Below, one piece after another: positions 51,642 to 62,075 of a DNA stretch of 64,000 nucleotides. Origin of the DNA: Micropterus salmoides (taxonomy: Eukaryota; Chordata; Actinopteri; Centrarchiformes; Centrarchidae); assembly GCF_014851395.1 (NCBI RefSeq), contig NW_024043372.1, positions 19,142,977-19,206,976 on the forward strand, in the 5' to 3' direction. The notes below the pieces were generated by a model, which saw only the letters and a program-made list of their open reading frames with translations, was not told the origin of the DNA and searched no databases. Position numbers and translations under genes: made by a program. Positions within the stretch are counted from its first letter, which is position 1. Each line of letters starts with the position of its first letter.

Positions 51642-52996
51642 AGGAACAGTGAAATCGAGGCTAGATGAAGCCTGGATGGGGAGAGAGAGGGTGATGAGAA
51701 GAAGGGAAGTGAGAGGGATTAATTGTTCACCCAGGAGAGGAAGATAACATCAGATGTTTAAAAGCTGCCACAACTAATCCTGTCATTTCTTGGACTAGAA
51801 TAATGAAATGGAGAAATGATATCTCCTGGAGAACTGGAAACTGAGCTAATCTGTATGCCTGTAACGAGCACATGTTTGTGATTTTTATATGGTCTACAGA
51901 TTGTGGTATATTTCTACTCACGTGTTATCATTTTCCAGTGTGATTTCTGCAAAAACAAAAGTCCTTTTATTGGCAATATGACTGCTGTTTTTCTTTATTC
52001 TTTATTTATTCTTCTGTGATTCATTATAACTGCACATTTTTCAAGATATTACTAAATGTAGCATAATTTGCACAGCTGAAGGGTTGCCTTTTCACTCAGT
52101 GCAATAGCCAGGCATTGTAAACCACATTCTGTTTTCAAAAAGCACATATCAGTGTTTACGGGTGTTTAATGCCCTTAACTGCAAATTGCATATTTCTTTA
52201 AATCACTCCTGATGACTTCCCAAAGCATACCAAATGGTTTAGATACATTTTCAACCATGGATTTTTGTTTCATTTCATTACAATATGAAAATCAACTTCA
52301 ATGGCCTCTACTGTATGTTAATTGTTCATATTGCACAGTTTGTGCTTTATGATTTGGGTTTTGTTTGTTTGTTCTCTTGTGGAAATTCGTTTTCTTGTGA
52401 ATTTGTTCATTTGTTGCCTTTAAAAGGTTGCTGTTCAGTGGCCAACTCTCCATTCATAGATGTCAGAACATTATGATAAAGGTGGCAAAACATTTACTTT
52501 GATAAATTGCCTATTTAAGTTCATTCTGTCCTGAAATTAATGTGAACCAGTGACCGCCCTGAAGGGAAATCAGTCTATAAACATGTGGTACGTTTTTGAA
52601 ATCAGTTGGCAGTAACATTTACGCAAAATGCAGTTAAAACATGCAAAATAATCTGCATGGTCCTTAAAATCTGGGCAGAGAGCACTCCCGATGCTCTCTG
52701 TATGGAACCAGCTCTCTGCCCTACTTCTGTCTGTTTGCTCTCCTATCCAAGCAGCTCTCTCTTTCTCTGTGACCCACACCTGCCGTTCTCTCCAAGCATC
52801 CCTTCCACCCTTTGGTCCCACAGCACTCCCCTTCCTCCCCTGTCATATCTGTCATAGACGTTCAGTCGCTGGTGTTGCTCTAGGCTTCAAATTTAATTTG
52901 GTTTCAATCTGCTGTAATTGCTTTGAGAGACGGCCGTGTCTGCATGTTTTTCCTCTCATATCTGCTGGAATACTGGATAGGGTGTGTGTCCGTGTG

Positions 52997-53000
<4 letters not shown>
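51642..53000. other. Intron sequence, no recognised feature
   Basis: No exon or bounded repeat. A pyrimidine-rich zone at 52720-52850 produces chance serine/proline open frames. Confidence 0.45.

Positions 53001-53028
<28 letters not shown>
53001..53028. repeat. TG microsatellite (14 units)
   Basis: Uninterrupted TG run, preceded by gtgtgtc/cgtgtgtc variants. Confidence 0.95.
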
Positions 53029-53029
<1 letters not shown>

Positions 53030-54044
53030 CTGGACAAATATGACTGAAGGTGTGTACTCATATGTGCATGCGTGTCTAAATCCTGAACAATTGCCTGGCC
53101 ACACACTGTCAATGATACACTTTGTCAAACACCAGCTGCTGTCACTGGACTCTCTGGCGCTTTGACAACGCTTTTGTCCGACACCATAGACTTTCTCTTT
53201 GTAGCAGAGAAGGAGGAGGGAAGGGAGCGAGGTAAATCTGCAAGACATAACAAAATATCTTTTTTAGTAACGTGGCGTCATGACCTTTTAGTTGAATAAT
53301 AACTCCCCTGTAAGCCTGAATGTTTAACTGCTTTCATTATTCTATCAGCAATCTGAAGTAGGGGGGAGGATGATTGAAGTAAAGGGCAAAAAATGGACAG
53401 CACAAATAAATGGTTTGCCCTTGAACTGCAGACAGTGCTGTGGTGAGGTGAGGTGAAAAGAAGCTGATGGACTGAGATAATATTGGTTAGGCTTTGTGTA
53501 AAAAAAATAAAAAATAAATCACTTGCCTCCTATGCTGGTTTTTCTCTTTTTTTTCCAACCGCCTCTTTTTTGCCCTGGCCATCTCCGAATCAGTCTGGTC
53601 ACTTCTGGTGTTTGTCATTGTAGATGAGTACAGGCTAACATTAGATTCTCACCTCCTGAAAAATGTGACAGCTGTTTTCTGAAAATCCCTGATCACACAT
53701 TATTAAAGAACAATTTTTGAATTTCTGCAAACAGTATATCCAGTGAAATACCAAAAGGGGATTTCTCCCCCTAACCCCCCAAGAATCCTGTGTTGACAAT
53801 ACACGTCCCAGCCTTTCCAACTGTAATTGCATCCAAGCTCAGCAGCCAGTTTGAGCCTGCCAAAAGAAAGGGCGCAGAGAATACGAACATGTGTATAATT
53901 GATTGCATGTTGATTAGTGAGGGCTCTTTTGAGCTGATTGCAAGTGTACAGTATGTTTGTACGTCTGAGTGGGGTTCGTGTGGGTGTAATATGTGACCGG
54001 TGGTGACTGAGTGTGTCTCCATGTGTATATGCGTTAAACACACT
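53029..54044. other. Intron sequence, no recognised feature
   Basis: No gene or bounded transposon. The 129-residue minus-strand frame starting in this region has no domain. Confidence 0.45.
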
Positions 54045-54064
54045 CACACACACGCGCGCGCGCA
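54045..54064. repeat. Alternating CA/CG tract with Z-DNA potential
   Basis: Twenty bases of strict pyrimidine-purine alternation: CA units followed by five CG dinucleotides. CG alternation is the best known Z-DNA-forming sequence, and a surviving CpG run is unusual in vertebrate intron DNA. Confidence 0.75.
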
Positions 54065-56809
54065 AGCTGTAACAATCATGCTTGGCTTCCAAACGAGATG
54101 CTGAGGAGTGTCAGCCACTGCTATTGTTTCCCTGCTCATACCATGCCTTTTCATGTAATCTGTGTGTTTTTGCATTACAGGTGTTGTTCTTATTAGGAGT
54201 GAGCTGTTATTAAAGGCTACCTTGAATTGTTTTTCTTTCAGAACCACGCACACACAATGTCTATATTGCCTTCAAGTGAAGTAAATTGATCAACTGTCTC
54301 AGGGATCACTGCGTCTTTGGGGAACATAGGGAGTGCTTTCTAACAGATGCACACTGTGATTATAACTGAGAGCACCCAGCCTGTATTTATTGAGCTTCTG
54401 CAACAGGAGATTTTGTCAAGATGTGACACAAATAGGAGATGGTTGAAATATAGTGTGTGGCGGAGTACACGCATCAGCTCTTAGTCTTGTTCTGTTGCAT
54501 GTTTATGTGAGTCTCACCTCTGATCAAGGAGACTCTTGCCCTGCATCTTGATGCTTTTCCTTTCTGCTCCTCCCCACTCAGCCTGCTGAGGAGGTGGTCG
54601 AAACAAGCAGGTCATCCAGGCAGTCGTACTCACCTGTTGTACAGATGTACCAAGCAAAAGAGCACCTATGTGCTCTGTTTCTTTCTAGTGGAATGTCACT
54701 GGGCTTGCTTTGACTTATTTATCTGTAGCTAGCGCTTGTTCCAGACAACAGGTATGCAATTTTCTCCATCTCAGTCACCTGCAAGGTCGATGCCTTGTGG
54801 GCTGCTAGAGAAACAAGACGTCTGAATCTTATTTTTTTGTAGATGGCGCCTTTAGGCTCCCTTCCTCTCTCACCCTGTCTCTGTTTTCTGACTTGATGCC
54901 AGTTAACAGCAGGATCGGCCCGGGCAGCAGTTTGGGCATGTCTGTGACTATCTGTCATACAATGGACAGTGAGCCCAACCAGCCAGACACTCACATGTCA
55001 CCGAGCTGATCCTGGCCCCATTGACACACCGCTCTGCCTGCACGCTCACCCTGAGCCCCCTGCTGGCCCCTGCATGTAGAACACTTGGCTACCTGTGAGC
55101 AGCCAGGGCTGCAGATCTGTGTTATGTTGATTCACTGTGATGTCCTGCAGTGACCTTGTTCGTCCTTTTATATGACTTTTTAATTTTTGCCGGATATATG
55201 CACTGTGACCTTCGTGTGCATGTGTGCCTGTGAGTAAATGATGTGATAGAGCTGTTTGTAGCATTCATCTCATAGGCGGTTTAATTGAATTTACAGTGGT
55301 AGTTACTCCGATGAATGATAATGTGCACTACAATGGTGTTTGGCCCCGTTCTGTGCTATGATGAGACTGCCACTTAGCTTCAAAGGCTCTGGGGTTTAAT
55401 GAGCGAAATGCATATTATTTTGAATGGAGTATCTCAAATGAAACAAAAGGTGCCCCAATTAGAAGAGAATTAATATTGTTTTTATAGAGATACTTCAGCA
55501 GTCAGTAATATATTAAATTAGCTCAATTGCACCTGTGACATTGCTTTTAACATAATCGCATTTTGATTATATCCATATTATAAACTTACAAGCAGACTGA
55601 TTAGTACACAAGAGCTTATGATCAAGGTCGATTATTTTCAGCGTAGCTCTGAAGAACCATTATGAGGGAGTTTAGCTGCTGCAGAGAGCTACTATATTGT
55701 TCCAAAGTAAAGAAAGCTGCCTTTCTTGTCCCGATGAACTACACACAGAAGCTTCAGCACAATGCTGGCAATCTACAGTGGAAATATGGTGTTTCTGCAG
55801 GCCTGTGTGGAGTGTAGAAAGCTGGTGTTTGATTTTGAAAAGCTGCTGCTGTGGGTAGGTGACAGCTCGTGTCTCCCAGATCCGGTCTCCGTGGAAACAG
55901 CAGTCTGGAATGTGTGGAAATGCAAAAGAAAGTGTTAACATTTCCGTTGTGGAAGGGGAAGATTTGGGGATGAACAAAGGCAAGGATTATCTCAGCACAT
56001 CCTACAATAGCACTATACACACAGCCTCTGCAAACGGGTCTGCCACGGGGTGCTTTGGATCACAGAACAAAGACAGGGTCTCCCACCCATCCATGCTGAT
56101 CCTGTGTCAGAGTTAGCTAATAAGGACTACAATACCCAGCTGCCAGTAGCAAACCAACCAGGGACCTGGAATTAAGGGTCATTATTTCTCCTGATTATGG
56201 ACTTAAACATTGTTCGTCCACTCTGAAGAGGAGAGCCCATTCTTATTATCACTGTCCTCCTCACAGTACTTTGTTACTGGGACTTGAAATGGGATGTTCT
56301 GTCCTTTCAGGAGTGTTTAATAATGCAAGCAATGAAAACATGCCATACGTTTTCAAGCTATTTCCCATTTCACCCTACGTTAATGACGAGGCCTGTGCTC
56401 TGTGAAGTCAATTAAACTGTTTTGAAGTTGATTTGTGACCGTGTTGTTGGAATTATTATGGTTCTAGAGGAGGGAGAAGTTTGAGGGCAGTAAACTGTGA
56501 CAGATGGAGAGAAATGGAGTACAGCATATGATGGCAGGATAAAACAGCCAAGCGAAGGGGAGAGATAAAAGGATGGTGAGAGAATAAAGGTGGTGGCGAT
56601 GGCTGTAGGGATGACTGCAGCGGCGAGGGTGCGAGGCGAAGTGAGTTTGTCTGTGATGCTTTAAAATTCTGGAGTGGAAAGTCCCTCCATCTGTTATTGT
56701 GGGACGGTTCTGACTCAGTGATTTCTATGATTGGCCTTAATCCCAGCCGAGTGGAGAAGACAGAATGAAGAGCTTAAAGCAGACTGCTCCCACTCTGACA
56801 GGCTCCACT

Positions 56810-56811
<2 letters not shown>
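54065..56811. other. Intron sequence, no recognised gene
   Basis: No exon, RNA gene or bounded transposon recognised. Confidence 0.45.

Positions 56812-56844
<33 letters not shown>
56812..56844 (+). repeat. CTG trinucleotide repeat (11 units)
   Basis: Eleven uninterrupted CTG units followed by gggg. The minus-strand serine-rich frame across it is an artefact. Confidence 0.95.
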
Positions 56845-56845
<1 letters not shown>

Positions 56846-59800
56846 GGCTCACTGGTACGCTCAGCCTGCTGCCCCCTAATGGATTAACTGCTGCATGACA
56901 CTGCACTTTCTGCACTACTACAGCACATTGAGCTGCTCTTAAGGCCATGACACAGTGGTGACTGTTTGATGTACCATGAATTTGTTAGCAGTTATGAAAC
57001 ACAGCAGTTTTCACTCAGCTTTTAATGCTCCTTTTCGATGTCTGTGATGATTATTACAAATGTTTCATGGCCTCTGTCTCTGGGTAAACATGCCATTGCT
57101 TATCTTAATCTTCCTGATCCTGTGTGTGTTAGTAGGTATAGGGAAGATTTAGTTTCTAGTAATGCTGCGTCTGGATATTTAAAACAATGTGGGAATGACC
57201 CTTAAAAAAGGTGTTCTATATTTAGACGCCGTTTTGCAAAGAGCTTAGTGGCTTACCATTATGATTGTCCCTGCCACGCATCCGCCAAGCGTTGAGAAAT
57301 TTACCAAGGGTTTTCCCTCGCAGTGGTAGTGTCTCTGAGAAGGTTAAGTGACCTCAGCAGAGTCATTTCACAGTCTTTTGGTCCCCAAGGTGACTTAAGT
57401 GTTCCCAGAAACTGAGCTGAGGGGGTCGTTTGGAACATGTTGAGTACCTCGATTCAAGGCTGCAATCACACGTACAGACTGTGTCGTGTTTTCTCAAGTG
57501 CCCTCTCACCGAAACACACACATTGTAGGGCTGTTTTTGAGGGTCCCTCCAGATCACACAGACGACAATGTGCTGCGTGGAGTGCCCTTTAAGTTAATGC
57601 TCAGTGGAAGGGCCTAACAGGCTGCGGCAATCACACAGGCGGCCCGGGTGTCGAGTTGACGCTCACCACAGCATGACGCTGTCCGTCTCTGGTGTGCTGT
57701 CATTAAACTGCTCCCCTCTGTAACAGAGCAAACTGAACAGTTATGAATATTAAAGATCCTAATTGCGTCATGCAGAGCACTGTCTTCTTGCTCCGCGCCT
57801 TCACAGTGAGGGTTGGGACAGCAGAGACATCACCAAGCTGCGCAGCTTGCTTGTTGGCGGTTTGTGCAACTACACTCTCACCTGCACCATTATGTGCAGC
57901 GTTTGCATACATGACAGACTCCACTGTGTGTTATTTAAGGTTGGAGACCTTGTGGAGGCACTTCACATGCCACTATCCATTACAGAGTGTGTTTATGGTT
58001 CTTGACCTTGCCGGAAGGCTCGGTGACAAATGGCCCAACATGTGATGCATTTTGTGTCAAGGTTACAATGACAATGACATTAGAGGGCTGTGCTCATGTT
58101 GTCGACTCTTCTGGCGTCTTTGTGCCTGTATGCTGTAGTGTTATTTGCTGTGTTGTGTGGGCCTGTACTGAGCTTATCTGTGCTGTACTGTGCTGATCTC
58201 ACTATGCTCATCCAGTGCTCTAAGCTGCTTGGGCTCCAGCCACCAGCATAGATGATATATCCCTGCCCCCCTCCTTCCCACATCTCTCACTCTGATTCAT
58301 TGGCTGTTTGTGTTGCCCATCCATCTGGGCCAACACAGAGGAAGGAAAGACACATGAAGACACATGGCTGTTTTGGAGCAGGGGGGACTGCATTAAGCTG
58401 CTGGGGAAGAGATAGGGTCCCAGAGAAATGTCTGCCTACATGGGGGTGGAAAAATACCAAGGGAGAGGGTGCTGGAGAAACAGAAGTGAAAGAAAATGTT
58501 TGCGGGATACTCAAAGGGAAAAAAATGGATTTTCTAAAGGGACAAAGTAGAGATTCTCACTGACAGATAAAACGCTGAGAAAAAGACTCAGGCCAAGGGG
58601 GTGAAAGGGTAGCTAGATCAAAGATCATGACGGGGAGGGGGACAGTTCTGCAAATGCAACTTATTTGTTTTATATCCTCAAAAAGAACTTTGCTTAATAA
58701 TAAAGAACATTGCATATGCACAGAGAGTGAAACGTTTTCAGGCTAAGCGGGAAATGCAGATAGATTTTTATTCAGCTGCTCAGTGCTTATCCGTAATTGA
58801 AAAATGTATAGTTTCACGTCTTTCATGTATAGTGGCTTTTGTAATGGACTCCTACGTAATAATTTCAATGGGCTAATTAGATCCACATTCCATTGTTTCA
58901 GTTGCCTATTGTCTCATTAGGAAATAAATGATATTGTATCATTATTATTTAAAACTTGTTCAGGTGATTAAAGGCACAATGCAAAAGCATAGGGACACAG
59001 AGGACTCAAAATTATCCAGATTTTATGTTATTATGTGTCACAAATTCGGCTTGTGATTTACTACTAAACTATTATGGTCTACCGACGTCCCTTTACGACA
59101 CCTGTAAGAGTGAGAACTGATATTCTGGTGTGTATGTTTAGAGGAGGTGGAGCAGTATTGTGGCTGTGTGGTCTGCTGCTGAGATGAGGTGGGCGGGGTC
59201 CTCATAGAAAATAGGGCAGCTCTTACTATAATGAGAGTTTATGTCTTGTGTGTTTTTGGTAGATAAAAAGCCTCCTGTGGTAGGGGACTGGTTCCTTCAG
59301 TGTGGCTCCACAAATGAATTAGGGGTCTAAATAGTAATTGCATAGCCCTGGGACCTTTACGGCTGATCACACTATTCTGGGACAAGAACAAGATCGCCCC
59401 CTAGAGGCTTGGAGAAACCTAGATACTGTGGCACAAGAAGGGGGGACGTAGAGAGGGAGAGAGACGGCTTCACCATATTTGCCACTTGGATGACTTCCTT
59501 TATGAGAAGCCTACATACAGTAAGCTTCTTCAGAGATAAGCCTGAGCTACATCATTGTAAATGATGTTAGACTATTAAATTCAGTGGGAAGTGATGTCTG
59601 ATACTGGTTTGAGTTGAGAATATTAAGTTTCATGTTACATATAATTCAGAACAAGATAGACACAAAAATAACAGTACCTCTGAAATTTCACTCAAACTAA
59701 ACTTTTTATTGACATTATTTACATATGCTCTGTAAATTAGATGTCATGTCTCCTCTGTGTGTGGGAAAAAAAGCATACAAAAGAAAGAAATTCATGGTCT

Positions 59801-60549
59801 CATGAAGGCACCCCTTGTCTGTGCATACATTACTAAATTTGGTGTTTGTTATCTGTCTATGTAGATGGAGCTGTGCTTGGTGCATATTGTTAAAAAATTA
59901 AAATGTGTATGTGTATATCAGTTTTATAAAAAGATTTGATGTGCATAGTAATTATTCTGTACAAGTCATGGTGCGCAGACATTTCGATTGCCACCATATA
60001 GTCAATCAAACCATGTATTGGGGAAAAAAATGTGTATTTGCACGTGACTGTGTGACACAGCACCTACAGCCGTGACTTTTGAATCACAGCAAACATTACC
60101 TTTATAGCTAGGCTGCTTCCTATCTACAAGCATGGATAAATATCTTGTTGGCAAACAAACTACCACCAGGGAAAAGTGCACAAAGCTTAAAAACTAACCT
60201 GCAAATGTCAAGATCAGTCAGTATGGATTTTGGCTGGATCTACCCCGCTTTGGCTTGTTACTAGCAAGTTTGCTTACATTGTGTCTCATACCCTCAGCCA
60301 GCTCAGCTGTCAGACAAATACACATACAGTCACCTCAGCAATATGTAACAACAGTTTAAGGAGAACGGTGTTGTTGGGTGTGGCGTTCCCTAATCCTCTG
60401 AATTATCCAGTTAATTTACAGCTGAACAAGGTCACGGTCCCGATTTTCCCATCTGTTTGTCTGTCTCTCTCTTAAACACACACACACACACAAATCAAAG
60501 TCCTATTGACTTCTGACACTCACACCGCTGTTTTTGTGTTTCCTTGTAG
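56845..60549. other. Intron, 3' portion up to the exon acceptor
   Basis: No nested gene recognised. The last 40 bases hold a T-rich polypyrimidine tract ending in tccttgtag at 60549. Confidence 0.5.
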
Positions 60550-60609
60550 AAACTGGCCAGGGAAGCGGAGCAGCTACAGAAGGAGCATGTATGGCAAGAC
60601 GGTGTGACG
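60550..60609 (+). CDS. cacna2d2: Calcium channel alpha-2/delta subunit, internal exon (probably exon 4)
   Basis: This 60-bp exon encodes 20 residues in phase 0, KLAREAEQLQKEHVWQDGVT. The acceptor is tccttgtag after a T-rich tract and the donor is gtaaag. It continues the exon at 23466-23582: family members have an L-A-x-x-A-E-x-x-Q-x-x-H-x-W pattern directly after the KAL that ends the previous exon. QK and WQD favour alpha2delta-2 (recalled human QKAHRWQD) over alpha2delta-1 (QAAHQWRE). The segment is a charged, probably amphipathic helix in the extracellular alpha-2 part. The expected next exon, encoding a VYY(D/N)AK motif, was not seen between 60610 and 64000. Intactness and clean splice sites suggest a functional gene rather than a pseudogene. 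Confidence 0.87.
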
Positions 60610-61109
60610 GTAAAGTAGGACACCTGCTCCTCTCCCTCCTTCTCCAAGACCTTCTTTCTTTTTTCCATTTCTTTTCCAGGCAAACTGGTTTATCTTCCTA
60701 TCGTCTGCCCATTCCCATCTGTTTTCCAGTTCCCTCTCAATTTAGCTATTTTCTCCTATTTAACTCTTTAATGACAATGTGATCAGCATCACAGAGACAA
60801 TGCGGTAAAAATACACAAACACAGTCCTACATGTATGCACACACACCATGATTGCTTACTTCTGAGGTTGATATTTTTTTCATGGTCGGTTTTCAGTTTT
60901 ACCTAAGAGCCTTTGGCCCGTTTTGTTTCACAGGCCACAGTAAGTTGAACATTACATTCTCTCGCAGCTGCCCTTTCGAACAATAGAGATCCGCTCTTGA
61001 AATAAGTAGAAATGGTATTACTCTGGTTTGTGTGTTTGTGAGCCTGTGTGCTCCACTGACTCTCAAATTTGCAAACACTTAAACACCCCACAAACATGCA
61101 TGCTTACTG

Positions 61110-61111
<2 letters not shown>

Positions 61112-61190
<79 letters not shown>
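61112..61190. repeat. Long AC microsatellite (~35 units) with TA end
   Basis: About 71 bases of uninterrupted AC followed by four TA units. It is the longest simple repeat in the window. Confidence 0.97.
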
Positions 61191-62030
61191 ACCTCAACTG
61201 ACAGACACACATGCACATTCCCTACTGTCATATCCTCTGTCTCCAGGGAGACGAGCTCGCTGTCATGGTACACTTCACGCAAATGGATTTTTAACCCAGC
61301 GCCTCCTGGGGGATATTTGAGAAAAGGCTTTAACTGATTTAAAACGAATAATTATGAACCCTACTTCCCTGCAAAGTCCATTTTTATTCATGGTTGCTTA
61401 CACTCTGAAGCTGTAGTCTTGGGGTGGCTGGGCTGCACCCCTCCCCGCTGGTCCAAGGGAGGGAGCTGCAGTGCGCCTGTCTCTTCATCTTAGGCCTGAG
61501 GGAGGTTGATGCCTGCCTCTCCCTGCCTGGCTCTCATGCCCCTCAGTCGGATGTGTAGCCATGCAGGAAGTGGAGCCTGGGTCACAGTGGCCACACACAG
61601 CACACCTGTTCATAAGTAGCTGCATCCAATATGGCATCAATACCTCCTCAAGTGGAAAAGCCAGCACTCTCTTTTAATCCACCCCGCCCCTGCCAAAAGT
61701 CCTCTTCTCTCCCTCTCCTTTCTGTCTTTTTATTTTTCTCTTCCTGTTTCTGTCTCTCCGTCCAGTCACGAATCTTTTACCCACCGTTACCTGCCGCAGC
61801 TCCATCACATTAATTTTTTGTTATCTGTATGTGTCTTTAATCAGGCATGAAAACAGTTGGAATATATCATATTGTTGCAAATACTGCGAAGGAATCCTAA
61901 TAGTGCTCCTTTATTAATATTGTATTGGAGCTGATTTCATTTGCCTTTATAATCAGGCCAGGTAATGAATCTCAGCAGGGGCGACTGTGAAACCATTAAA
62001 ATAAAATCTCACAAAGAGGAAGGGTAGCGG

Positions 62031-62039
62031 TGTGTGTGT

Positions 62040-62070
<31 letters not shown>

Positions 62071-62075
62071 GGGGG
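62031..62075 (+). repeat. TG microsatellite joined to poly-G (22 G)
   Basis: TG units from 62031 run directly into an uninterrupted G homopolymer (62054-62075). Confidence 0.95.

Larger units (their letters stand above)
23583..60549 (+). other. Large intron between the two CACNA2D exons
   Basis: The span is 36,967 bp, begins GTAAGA and ends TTGTAG, and separates two phase-0 exons that encode adjacent parts of the same protein. It holds the V-SINE-like, nested hAT-like, SINE, LINE and microsatellite features listed separately. I found no convincing coding gene nested on either strand. The longest open frames are either the dead LINE or low-complexity frames across CA/TG and pyrimidine-rich DNA. 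Confidence 0.82.

Noticed and set aside
53703..54092. 129-residue minus-strand open frame
   Set aside because: No recognisable domain or repeated motif; overlaps other chance frames and the CA/CG tract.
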